Source: Kribbella italica | GTDB lineage: Bacteria; Actinomycetota; Actinomycetes; Propionibacteriales; Kribbellaceae | Assembly: GCF_014205135.1 (NCBI RefSeq) | Contig: NZ_JACHMY010000001.1 | Coordinates: 8,618,001 to 8,682,000 of the forward strand | Direction of reading: 5' to 3' | Length of the DNA stretch: 64,000 bases | Shown: piece after piece, positions 43,616 to 51,210 of the stretch | Layout: each line of letters begins with the position of its first letter | Position numbering within the stretch: the stretch's first letter is position 1 | Program-made: the position numbers and the translations under genes | Notes under the pieces: model-generated | What the model was told of the DNA's origin: nothing | What the model saw: the letters and a program-made list of their open reading frames with translations, nothing else | Databases searched by the model: none

Positions 43616-44323
43616 ATGACCACACTCGAACCGGTCGTTGAGGACTGGCAGAAGGCGCTGGCGATCGTGGCGCACCCCGACGACCTGGAGTTCGGGACCG
43701 CGGCAGCGATCGTGCGCTGGACCGGGCAGGGCAAGGAGATCGTCTACGTGATGGCGACCTCCGGCGAGGCGGGCATCGACGGTCTGGCGCCCGCCGACTG
43801 CGGGGCGCTGCGGGAGGCCGAGCAGATCGAGTCGGCGCGGATCGTCGGCGTCGACGTGGTCGAGTTCCTCGGGCAGCCCGACGGCACGATCGAGTACGGC
43901 GTCGCGTTGCGCAAGGTGCTCACCGCGGTGATCCGCCGGCACCGGCCGGAGATCGTGATCACGAACAACTTCCGCGAGACGTGGGACGGGGACGTCATCC
44001 TCAACCAGGCCGACCACATGGCTGTCGGGCGGGCGACGCTGGACGCCGTACGGGACGCGGCGAACCGGTGGATCTTCCCCGACGACGGCGAGCAGTGGAA
44101 CGGCGTCCGGCAGGTGTGGGCGGCCGGGTCGCCGTCGGGCAAGCACGGGGTCGACATCACCGACACGTACGAGACCGGGCTGGCGTCGTTGCGGGCGCAC
44201 AAGGCGTACATCGACGGCCTGGGCGGGTTCGATCCGTCGGAGTTCCTCGAAGGAGTGTCGCGCGCCGGTGGCACCCGGTTCGGGACGACGTTCGCGACCT
44301 CCTTCGAGGTGTTCACTCCCTAG
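43616..44323 (+). CDS. PIG-L (LmbE)-family deacetylase
   Basis: 235 residues. The zinc motif AHPDDLEFG is near residue 19 and the distal histidine is in NQADHMAVG. The family contains MshB, Mca and N-acetylglucosaminyl-PI deacetylases; this one is shorter than MshB and its substrate is unknown. Nine bases after the oxidase gene, same strand. It converges with a lyase-family gene, stop codons overlapping. Confidence 0.87.
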   Translation: MTTLEPVVEDWQKALAIVAHPDDLEFGTAAAIVRWTGQGKEIVYVMATSGEAGIDGLAPADCGALREAEQIESARIVGVDVVEFLGQPDGTIEYGVALRKVLTAVIRRHRPEIVITNNFRETWDGDVILNQADHMAVGRATLDAVRDAANRWIFPDDGEQWNGVRQVWAAGSPSGKHGVDITDTYETGLASLRAHKAYIDGLGGFDPSEFLEGVSRAGGTRFGTTFATSFEVFTP

Positions 44324-45126
44324 AACTTCGCGTTGAGCTCACCGAAGTCGAGGGTGTTCTCGAGCTCGGTGTAGGTGCCGTGGTCGAGCAGTTCGCGGGC
44401 GGCGTCGAGGGTCTTCGAGTACGCCGCCTGGGTGATCGCCGTACCGACGCTGACCCGGCGTACGCCGTGGGCGACGAACTCGGCGACCGTCGGTGCGCCG
44501 GGGCCGGCCATCACGTTGACCGGGAGCGGGGAGTGCTCGGTCAGCTCGGCGACGGTCCGCAGGTCGGTGAGGCCGGGGACGAACAGGCCGTCGGCGCCGG
44601 CTTCGGCGTACTGCTTGGCCCGATCGAGGACGTCGCTCAGCCGGCCGTCCTCCGGGCCGATGCCGAAGAGGAACACGTCGGTCCGCAGGTTGATCAGCAA
44701 CTCCGGCAGGCCCGCCGCGGTCGCCCCGGCTCGCGCCGCGGCGATCCGCTCGACCTGCTCGTCGACGGAGAACAGCGGACCGCCGGGCGCGGTGGAGTCC
44801 TCGAGGTTGACGCCGACGGCACCTGCCGCGACGACGTCCTCGATCGTCCGGCGGACGTCAGCCGGTGCGGCGCCGTAGCCGCCCTCGATGTCCGCGCTCA
44901 CCGGTACGTCGACGGCCGCGGCGATCCGGCGTACTTGGTCGATCATCTCGTCGCGGGTGAGGACCTGCCCGTCGGGCTTGCCGAGCGACCACGCGACCCC
45001 GCCGCTCGTCGTCGCGACCGCCTGTGCGCCGGCCGCGACGACCAGCACGGCGCTGCCCGCGTCCCAGACGTTGGGCAGCACCAACGGATCGAGCGCCTTG
45101 AGCTTTCGCGCCTTGTCGCTCGTCAT
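44320..45126 (-). CDS. Isocitrate lyase/PEP mutase superfamily protein
   Basis: 268 residues, TIM barrel. VSADIEGGYG supplies the Mg-binding Asp/Glu and GVNLEDST the second site. The KTK CGH motif of true isocitrate lyase is absent. Members include 2-methylisocitrate lyase, oxaloacetate decarboxylase and phosphonomutases, and this one is unassigned. Its ATG shares a base with the stop of the upstream ABM gene (TGATG), so they form a unit. Confidence 0.85.
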   Translation of the reverse strand: MTSDKARKLKALDPLVLPNVWDAGSAVLVVAAGAQAVATTSGGVAWSLGKPDGQVLTRDEMIDQVRRIAAAVDVPVSADIEGGYGAAPADVRRTIEDVVAAGAVGVNLEDSTAPGGPLFSVDEQVERIAAARAGATAAGLPELLINLRTDVFLFGIGPEDGRLSDVLDRAKQYAEAGADGLFVPGLTDLRTVAELTEHSPLPVNVMAGPGAPTVAEFVAHGVRRVSVGTAITQAAYSKTLDAARELLDHGTYTELENTLDFGELNAKF

Positions 45127-45422
45127 CAGTGGCTGACCAGCAGCTCGTGGTCGATCTCCACGAACTCGACGATCAGCCCGGCGAACCGTCCCGCGACCAG
45201 TTCCTTGTATGCCGCCGAGCCGGTGTGCGCGTCGTACGACGCCTGGTCCGCGAAGTGCTCCACGAACAACAGGTAGTCCGGCCGCGCCGGATCCCGGTAC
45301 ACCCGGAACGACAACGTCCCCGCCTCCTGCTCCGGCCCCCGCGGCGCAAACTCCGCAACAATCGCCTCCGCCTCGGCCTGCTTACCCGGCCTCAGCTCAA
45401 TCGGAAAAACCTTACTCAGCAT
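45126..45422 (-). CDS. Antibiotic biosynthesis monooxygenase (ABM)-domain protein
   Basis: 98 residues, one ferredoxin-like ABM domain: EAGTLSFRVYRDPARPDYLL and LLFVEHFADQASYDAHTGS carry the usual strands. Such proteins act as quinone monooxygenases or as small binding proteins; heme-degrading relatives have an Asn/His/Trp triad that is not evident here. Overlaps the downstream lyase-family gene by one base. Confidence 0.82.
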   Translation of the reverse strand: MLSKVFPIELRPGKQAEAEAIVAEFAPRGPEQEAGTLSFRVYRDPARPDYLLFVEHFADQASYDAHTGSAAYKELVAGRFAGLIVEFVEIDHELLVSH

Positions 45423-45590
45423 CTTGGTGCCCTCTCTGGTGTGTCCTGACCCAAGAAGCATCAGCCGGAGGCACACCCCAGGTCTGGCCAGATTCGGACA
45501 ACCACCAGAAGGGCGTCCGCTATCGTCCGGCAACCACGGGGGAGGGCGCGGTTGGTTCGGGAACGGCGGGGAGGCGCGGCTGATCCGGGA

Positions 45591-45684
45591 ACGGCGGGGG
45601 CGGCGCCGGGTGCGGTCCGGCACGGGCGAAGCCCGTAGCCGTCGGGGCGGGGCCGGCTCCCCTCCCTCCCCATTCCCCAGTGGT
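45591..45684. repeat. Direct repeat copy 1 in GC-rich noncoding region
   Basis: About 94 bases almost repeated at 45750-45842: both contain GGGCGAAGCCCGTAGCCG and CTCCCCTCCCTCCCCATTCC. The gap 45423-45890 also holds further copies of a shorter element, GGGAACGGCGGGG-like, at about 45559, 45588 and 45687. No gene is supported here. Confidence 0.8.
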
Positions 45685-45749
45685 TCGGGAACGGCGAGGG
45701 ACGGCGCGGCTGGTCCGGCGGCGATGGGGAGGGTGCGGCTGGTCCGGCA

Positions 45750-45842
45750 ACGGCGGGGGCGGCGCCGGGTGGGGTCTGGCGCGGGCGAAGCCCGTAGCCG
45801 TCGGGGCGGCCAGGCTCCCCTCCCTCCCCATTCCCCAGTGGT
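45750..45842. repeat. Direct repeat copy 2 in GC-rich noncoding region
   Basis: Second copy of the repeat at 45591-45684, with a few substitutions (GGTCTGGCGCG for GGTCCGGCACG). GGGCGAAGCCC in each copy can form a small hairpin. It ends 49 bases before the Ada-AlkA start. Confidence 0.8.
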
Positions 45843-45890
45843 CCGAATATGGCTGGTTGGGTGGGCTGGGGATGGCCTATACCTGAGGGT

Positions 45891-47183
45891 GTGACGACGT
45901 ACTCGGCGGTGGTGACGACCGGCATTTACTGTCGTCCCGGGTGTGGGGCGAAGCCGTTGGCGGAGAACGTTCGGACGTTCGAGCTGGCGGCGGCTGCTGA
46001 GGCCGCTGGGTTTCGGGCCTGCTTGCGGTGCCGGCCGTATCGGGTTGCTTCGCCGGTGGATGCTCGGGCGCCGGAGATGGTCTGCCGGGCGGTCCAGTTG
46101 ATCATCGACGGCGTACTCGACGAAGGCACCGAGGTCGCGCTCGGTGAACGGCTGGCGGTGTCGCCGCGGCATCTGCGGCGGATGTTCCGCGACCATCTCG
46201 GCGTGACGCCCGATCAGCTCGCTCGCTCCCGCCGCGCGCACTTCGCGCGGCGGCTGCTCGACGACTCGGACCTGTCCGTCGCGGACATCGCGTTCGCGTC
46301 CGGTTTCGGGAGTCTGCGGCAGTTCAACCGGGAGATGCGGCAGGTGTTCCGCGCCGCGCCTCGCGAGCTCCGCGACCGTCGCCGCCGCGCCGACCGGCTG
46401 ACCGCGGACGGCGGTCTGGTGATGCGGCTTCCGTACCAACCGCCGTACGACTGGGACGCGATGCTCGAGTACTTCGCCGCCCGCGCGATCCCCGGCGTCG
46501 AATCCGTTGCCGATAGCACCTACCGTCGGACCATCGCCCTCGACGGCGGCCCCGGCCTCCTCGAACTCACCGCCGGCACCGGCGACCACCTGATCCTCCG
46601 CGCCCACCTCCCGTACTGGGAAGGCCTGATCCACGTCGTCGAACGCGCCGCCCGCATGGTCGGCCTCGACACCGCGCCGGCCGAGGCCCTCGGCCTCGAC
46701 GCCGCGCCGGCCGAGGGCCTCGCGCTCGACCCAGTGCTGGGACCACGCGTACGACGCCGTCCTGGCCTCCGCGTCCCCGGCGCCTGGGGCCCGCTGGAGG
46801 CGGCCGTGCAGTCGGTGCTTGCCCAGGGCAACTCACTCGACGACGCCCGCGCCGAAGCCGGCGAGCTGGTCGCGAGATACGGCCACCCGGTCCCCGGCCT
46901 GCCCGACGGCCTCACGCATCTCTTCCCGTCAGCCGAGGCCCTCGACACGACCGGTCTCCCACAAGCCATCGCCCAGGCCTGCCTGGCCAACCCGGCCTTC
47001 CTCGATCAGCCCCTGGACGCGCTGATCGCCAACCTCACCAGCATCCCCGGCCTGACCGCCGACACGGCCCACACCATCGCCCTCCGCCTCGGCCACCAGG
47101 AGGCTTTCCCACCAAGCCTGTACGACGACCGGGCCCGCTGGCATCCCCACCAAGCCCTCGCCGCCACCTACCTCACCACCTGA
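45891..47183 (+). CDS. Ada-AlkA-like fusion with degenerate glycosylase domain
   Basis: 430 residues. The N-terminal zinc domain has CRPGC and CLRC (four Cys), but about ten residues usually before it are missing. An AraC-type HTH follows (about 65-165; RHLRRMFRDHLGVTPDQLA). The AlkA-N domain (about 175-260) is normal. The HhH-GPD part is shortened: the hairpin reads IPGLTADTAHTIALRL instead of LPGIGPWTAxYVALRA, and the catalytic Asp expected after AFP is not found (AFPPSLYDD). A 12-residue stretch (LDTAPAEALG/LDAAPAEGLA) is duplicated. It may be only a regulator of methylation response. GTG start behind GAGGG. Confidence 0.82.
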   Translation: MTTYSAVVTTGIYCRPGCGAKPLAENVRTFELAAAAEAAGFRACLRCRPYRVASPVDARAPEMVCRAVQLIIDGVLDEGTEVALGERLAVSPRHLRRMFRDHLGVTPDQLARSRRAHFARRLLDDSDLSVADIAFASGFGSLRQFNREMRQVFRAAPRELRDRRRRADRLTADGGLVMRLPYQPPYDWDAMLEYFAARAIPGVESVADSTYRRTIALDGGPGLLELTAGTGDHLILRAHLPYWEGLIHVVERAARMVGLDTAPAEALGLDAAPAEGLALDPVLGPRVRRRPGLRVPGAWGPLEAAVQSVLAQGNSLDDARAEAGELVARYGHPVPGLPDGLTHLFPSAEALDTTGLPQAIAQACLANPAFLDQPLDALIANLTSIPGLTADTAHTIALRLGHQEAFPPSLYDDRARWHPHQALAATYLTT

Positions 47184-47253
47184 GCCGATGCGCCCCAGCA
47201 CAGACCGATGCGCCCCAGCACAGCCGAGGCGCCCCGACACAAGCCGAGGCGCC
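47184..47253. repeat. Tandem 20-base repeats after the Ada-AlkA gene
   Basis: About 3.5 units of a 20-base motif, GCCGATGCGCCCCAGCACA-like, diverging to GCCGAGGCGCCCCGACACAA. It begins exactly at the stop of the Ada-AlkA gene and ends next to the convergent glyoxalase stop. Confidence 0.8.
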
Positions 47254-47258
47254 AACCC

Positions 47259-47771
47259 TCACAGAGTTTCCGCGAACCGCAGGATGTTCCCGTACGGATC
47301 GGTCACCGTCAGCGTCGGCCCACCGGGTGCGTCCGCGTCGATCCCCGGCCGGATCGGCCGGTCCTCCTGCGCGTTCAACCGCCGGTGCAGTTCCTTGACG
47401 TCGGCAACTGGGATCCACGCGACCCCGTTCGGGCTCCCGTCCCCGTAGTGCTCCGACAGGTGGATCGTCGCCGACGCCCACGACACCTGCGCGTACACCG
47501 GCATCCCGACGTCGAACATGTGCTCCCAGTCGAGCGTGAACCCGAGGAAGCCGACGTAGAACGGCAACGCGACCTCCATCGACATCACCCGCAGCACCGG
47601 CACGCTCGGCCCCGCGGCCACCCGCGCCGCCCCACCGGCGGCAGCCAGCGTGTTCCAGTCCTTGGCGCCCTGCTGATGAGCCACCAGTTCCAGCGCCAGG
47701 CTGTGCGAGATCTCGATTCCCGCGGCAGCAAGATCCCCACGCAACCTCCGCGCGAGTGTCTTCGCATCCAT
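47259..47771 (-). CDS. VOC/glyoxalase superfamily protein
   Basis: 170 residues. The first 50 residues form a helical domain (TLARRLRGDLAAAGIEISHS then LALELVAHQQGAKDWNTLAA) often joined to glyoxalase-type domains. The VOC domain follows, with FYVGFLGFTLDWEHMF and VTDPYGNILRFAE. A metal site could include His in TIHLSEH and Glu near the end. Related proteins give bleomycin resistance or are enzymes of unknown substrate. ATG at 47771; a longer frame from 47849 is less likely. Confidence 0.82.
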   Translation of the reverse strand: MDAKTLARRLRGDLAAAGIEISHSLALELVAHQQGAKDWNTLAAAGGAARVAAGPSVPVLRVMSMEVALPFYVGFLGFTLDWEHMFDVGMPVYAQVSWASATIHLSEHYGDGSPNGVAWIPVADVKELHRRLNAQEDRPIRPGIDADAPGGPTLTVTDPYGNILRFAETL

Positions 47772-47919
47772 GAACGGCCTTTCGCACGGCCCCATCCGGT
47801 CCGGTGCTCGCGTTGTCGGATTCAGGACCGCATCAAAAGCCGGATCCACCGAAGAGGTTCACGCGGTGTGCTTCACCAAACCCCATAGGAGCGCGAGCGG
47901 CAGGCCACACCAAAGCCAC

Positions 47920-48594
47920 TCACAAGGTAACACCCGGACCCGGTCCGCGCCGAGCGACCAGCACCAACGAAGGAACCCCGGCGACGCTCTCGGAGAGCCT
48001 GAGATCGGCCACCGGCGCGAGGCCGGCCGCGGCCAGCAACGCCCAGAGATCGTCGGGCTGCCAGAGGTAGGTCGTCCACGCGACCGGCACTCCGCCGTAC
48101 GCCTCGGTCCGGACGCGCTCGCCGTCGCCTTGGTGCATGCCGAGGATCAGGTGGCCACCGGGGACAAGTGCGCGAGCGAACGACTGGAGGACCTGCGACA
48201 GGACGTCGCGGGGCAGGTTGAACAGGGACCACCACCCGAGAATCCCGCCGTACGACGACTCCGCTGGCTCCAGCTCGGTGGCCGAAGCGACGGCGAAACG
48301 CAGGCCGGGATGCCGTCGACGGGCGTGCTCGATCATCCGCTCCGACAGGTCGACCCCGGAGACGTCCAGGCCGCGCTCAGCCAAGTACGCCGTGACGTCC
48401 CCGGGCCCGCAGCCGACATCGAGCACCGGTCCGAGCCCGTGGACCGCCGCCGCGAAACCGTCGATCGCCGTCCGCAGCCAGGGGTACGTCGTGAGGTCCC
48501 CGAGGTTCATCTCGACGTAGTTGTCCGCGACACGGTCGTACGAGGTCCTGACGGTGTCGAGGTCGGCCGGCGGCTCGATGCGAGAGGCAGTCAC
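47920..48594 (-). CDS. Class I SAM-dependent methyltransferase
   Basis: 224 residues. Motif I VLDVGCGPGDVTAYLAERG, acidic end of beta2 VSGVDLSERMIEHAR, and LVPGGHLILGMH are visible. N-terminal SYDRVADNYVEMNLGD is typical of small-molecule methyltransferases. Substrate unknown. It lies 148 bases upstream of the glyoxalase-type gene on the same strand; the gap has no obvious signal. Confidence 0.87.
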   Translation of the reverse strand: MTASRIEPPADLDTVRTSYDRVADNYVEMNLGDLTTYPWLRTAIDGFAAAVHGLGPVLDVGCGPGDVTAYLAERGLDVSGVDLSERMIEHARRRHPGLRFAVASATELEPAESSYGGILGWWSLFNLPRDVLSQVLQSFARALVPGGHLILGMHQGDGERVRTEAYGGVPVAWTTYLWQPDDLWALLAAAGLAPVADLRLSESVAGVPSLVLVARRGPGPGVTL

Positions 48595-48646
48595 GCTCCC
48601 GGATGTTAATGATCCCCGGTGGCGCGCAGGCTCGACGGAGCAGGCC

Positions 48647-48664
48647 GCGGGCCGCGCGGCCCGC
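48647..48664 (-). terminator. GC hairpin after the DUF6817-type gene
   Basis: GCGGGCCG-CG-CGGCCCGC is a perfect 18-base palindrome, 63 bases past the stop of the minus-strand gene at 48728 and upstream of the methyltransferase start. Confidence 0.45.
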
Positions 48665-48727
48665 AGTCCCCGGAAGGATCCCCGGGCTGCTGCTTCCAGG
48701 ACCCGACCAGCGCGCGACCGTGCTAGG

Positions 48728-49297
48728 TCAGGCGGGCGAAAGCTCCTCGCCCGCCGCAGGCGACAGCTCCAGCGCCCGCGTCGCGTCGGCGAGGACCGCG
48801 GGGGAGGCGAGGGACTGCCAGCGGGGGACGAGCTCCTGGAGGTACGGGCGGAGCTTCCCGGCCAGCTGCGGCGCGTGGTCGAGAACGTCCAGCTCGTTGA
48901 CGATCGTCAGGTCGACGAAGTCGCGCAGCTCGGCCGTGCTGAGCTCCTCCGACGTACCGGTGAACCGGTCGGTGACGGTGTGGTGCTCGGCCAGGTCGCG
49001 CCAAGTGGTCTCGCGCTCGCACGCGCCGTACCGGTAGACGAGCTGCTCGGCCTCCGGCCCGATCACCGCTTCCAGGACGGGCCGCTCCTGCTGCCAGTCG
49101 AAGAGGTGAGTGGGGAATCCGTCGGTCCCGTACGCCGCGTGGGCGAGCCCGGCGATCACCAGGGTGTCGGAGGAGCCGAGGGCGGTGAGCCGCTTCGCGA
49201 CCCGGTGCAGGTGGACGTAGAGCGTGCCGCCGGCGTGATCCAGCTCGTCAGCGCCGCGGACCAGTAGCAGCGATCCCAGGTCTTGGAAAGTGCTCAT
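48728..49297 (-). CDS. DUF6817-like protein
   Basis: 189 residues. The stretch LDHAGGTLYVHLHRVAKRLT and VIAGLAHAAYGTDGFPTHL has the HD-like pattern of histidines and a GLxHaxYGT motif known from DUF6817-type proteins. A metal-dependent hydrolase is conceivable. The ATG at 49297 is chosen; an earlier start adds 30 non-matching residues. There is no partner gene next to it. Confidence 0.75.
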   Translation of the reverse strand: MSTFQDLGSLLLVRGADELDHAGGTLYVHLHRVAKRLTALGSSDTLVIAGLAHAAYGTDGFPTHLFDWQQERPVLEAVIGPEAEQLVYRYGACERETTWRDLAEHHTVTDRFTGTSEELSTAELRDFVDLTIVNELDVLDHAPQLAGKLRPYLQELVPRWQSLASPAVLADATRALELSPAAGEELSPA

Positions 49298-49402
49298 CTG
49301 ACCTCTTCTGTTCGGAGCGGTCAGGGCCCGGAAGGTGAACCCAGAGCAAACACGGTACGGCGCACAGGAGGCCCCTGCCCAGGACACGGCGCGCCGACTA
49401 CG

Positions 49403-50224
49403 TCACACGCTCTCAGTCTTGCCCGTACGCCGATGCGCCGCGACCCAGCTCTCGACGCCGTCGAGGAACCGGTCCACCCCGAAGCTGAGCTCGAACGGCA
49501 ACCCGTCGGCCGGTTCGGCGCCCTCGCCCGCGCGCTCGACGGCCTGGACCGCGGTCAGCGCCGGGAACAGCGCCGGGTCGATGAACTCGGCGACGAGCTG
49601 CTCCACATCGGCGTCGGTCCGCGGGATCCCGTCGGCGGACTTGAGCGAGCTCGCCATGGTCAGGCTGATCTGCGCCGTACCCCGGACGACCGCGGTCAGG
49701 TGCAGCGCGGCCACCCTCGCCTCGCGCCCGGCCAGGCCGGCGGCCAGCAGCGGGCGCAGCAGGCGCTCGAGCCAGGCGAGCTGGTGTGGGCCCATGGGTG
49801 CGTGGTCGAGCGGGACTCGCAGCATCCACGGGCGCTGCCGGAAGCCGCTCCACAGCGCGTCGACCCAGGCACGGACCGCCTGCCGGTAGTCCTCGGCGTC
49901 GTCGAGGTCGGGTGGAGGGCCCGCGCCGATGTCGGCGGCGACCTCCAGCAGAAGGTCCTTGTTCGGGATGTGGTTGTAGAGCGCCATCGTCGAGTACCCG
50001 AGCTCGGTGGCGATCCGCTGCATCGACAGCGCCTCGAGCCCGTCGGCGTCCGCGATCCGCACCGCCGCCTGGGCGATGCCCTCCACGCTCAGCCGGCGCC
50101 GGGGACCGCGCTGCCCTTCCGGGCGCCCCGACCACAGCAGCGTCACGCTGCGCTGGAAGTCCGGGTCCTTGCCGTCGCGTGTCGCCATCCACCATCCCGT
50201 CGTCGGTTGTTGGTCCTGCGTCAT
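49403..50224 (-). CDS. TetR-family regulator (TetR_C C-terminal type)
   Basis: 273 residues. The HTH reads SMQRIATELGYSTMALYNHI, then PNKDLLLEVAADIG. The C-terminal part (HAPMGPHQLAWLERLLRPLL) has the tetracycline-repressor-like ligand domain. It is divergent from the DUF2306/ferredoxin/reductase cluster with an A/T-rich palindrome between. It likely represses that cluster. The exact start (50224 or the internal ATG 13 codons in) is uncertain. Confidence 0.87.
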   Translation of the reverse strand: MTQDQQPTTGWWMATRDGKDPDFQRSVTLLWSGRPEGQRGPRRRLSVEGIAQAAVRIADADGLEALSMQRIATELGYSTMALYNHIPNKDLLLEVAADIGAGPPPDLDDAEDYRQAVRAWVDALWSGFRQRPWMLRVPLDHAPMGPHQLAWLERLLRPLLAAGLAGREARVAALHLTAVVRGTAQISLTMASSLKSADGIPRTDADVEQLVAEFIDPALFPALTAVQAVERAGEGAEPADGLPFELSFGVDRFLDGVESWVAAHRRTGKTESV

Positions 50225-50231
50225 CCTAAAT

Positions 50232-50268
50232 CTATGTACGTCGTACGTTTTACGTATGCTATACATAG
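50232..50268. promoter_or_regulatory. Probable TetR operator
   Basis: CTATGTA and TACATAG outer arms, with inner GTACG/CGTAC and ACGTAT repeats, fill the 48-base gap between the TetR gene and the DUF2306 gene. Local A/T content is much higher than around it. Confidence 0.65.
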
Positions 50269-50272
50269 TTTC

Positions 50273-51013
50273 ATGACCTCGACCCTGAACGCACCACCCA
50301 CGTCTCCGCCGCGCCCCGCGCAGGCCTGGTGGCGCCGCCCCTGGATCGTGCCGCTGATGTTCGCGGTCGCGGCGTTCCTGTCCTTCTCGGTGCCGCCGTA
50401 CCTGACCTTCGACCCGGCCAACTCGCGCCTCGAGCCCCCGCCGGGCAACGACCTCTACTACCCGTTCCTGGTCGCGCACGTCCTGCTCGGGACCGTCTGC
50501 ATGACGACCGCGTGTTTCCAGGTCTGGCCGGCGTTCCGCACCAAGCACCGGCGCGGGCACCGGATCACCGGGCGGATCTACGTGTTCACCGTGATCCCGG
50601 CCGCGCTGCTCGGCCTCTACATCGGCTGGTACACCTCGGCCGGGCCGTCCGTCCGGGTCGCCAACCTCGTCGGGCCGACGCTGTGGCTGCTCTTCACCGT
50701 CGCCGCTTTCCGGATGGCGCGGCAGCGGCGGTACGACGAGCACCGCCGGTGGATGTCGCGCAGCTTCGCGCTGGCGATGTCGATCGCGTTCAGCCGGGTG
50801 ATCAACATCCCGGCGATGATCATCCTCACCCCGCGGGTGGACGAGTCCTTCGGCGGTAACGAGCAACTGATGGAGAACACCGCGGTCAGCATCGGTGTCT
50901 GGCTCAGTCCGCTGCTCCTGCTGGTGTTCACGGACTGGCTGCTCGAACGCCGCAAGCCCAGGCCCAACGCCCGCCGTGCCGCCGGTACGCCGACCGCGGG
51001 AGCCGCCCGATGA
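50273..51013 (+). CDS. DUF2306 membrane protein
   Basis: 246 residues with about six to seven hydrophobic helices. The motifs HRRGHRITGRIYV and DEHRRWMSRSFALAMS are those of DUF2306, with histidines that could bind heme. It ends in a basic tail. It heads a cluster with a ferredoxin and ferredoxin reductase whose starts overlap or nearly touch. Its role in that redox chain is unknown. Confidence 0.85.
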   Translation: MTSTLNAPPTSPPRPAQAWWRRPWIVPLMFAVAAFLSFSVPPYLTFDPANSRLEPPPGNDLYYPFLVAHVLLGTVCMTTACFQVWPAFRTKHRRGHRITGRIYVFTVIPAALLGLYIGWYTSAGPSVRVANLVGPTLWLLFTVAAFRMARQRRYDEHRRWMSRSFALAMSIAFSRVINIPAMIILTPRVDESFGGNEQLMENTAVSIGVWLSPLLLLVFTDWLLERRKPRPNARRAAGTPTAGAAR

Positions 51014-51204
51014 AGGTGTTCGTGGATCAGGACCGGTGCGTCGCGTCCGGGCAGTGCGTGTTCGCCGCGGACGGCGTGTTCGACCAGCGCGACGAGGACG
51101 GGATCGCGGTCGTGCTGGACGACAGCCCGCCCGACGATCGCCGCGCGGAGGTCCAGGACGCGGCCGCAGGGTGCCCGGCTGTGGCGATCACGGTCGAGGG
51201 CTGA
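51010..51204 (+). CDS. Ferredoxin (3Fe-4S type, P450 partner class)
   Basis: 64 residues. CVASGQC and a distal C-P (AGCPAVAI) give three cysteines, the pattern of a 3Fe-4S ferredoxin serving actinobacterial cytochromes P450. It is coupled by ATGA to the DUF2306 gene and is followed six bases later by a ferredoxin reductase. No P450 gene is present in the window. Confidence 0.88.
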   Translation: MKVFVDQDRCVASGQCVFAADGVFDQRDEDGIAVVLDDSPPDDRRAEVQDAAAGCPAVAITVEG

Positions 51205-51210
51205 GCGCCG

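Noticed and set aside
45591..45842. CRISPR array
   Set aside because: Only two long imperfect copies with one 65-base interval, no regular spacers, no cas genes anywhere in the window.
45461..45925. Minus-strand open frames in the repeat region before the Ada-AlkA gene
   Set aside because: They read the same direct repeats in several frames, Pro/Arg-rich, no ribosome site.
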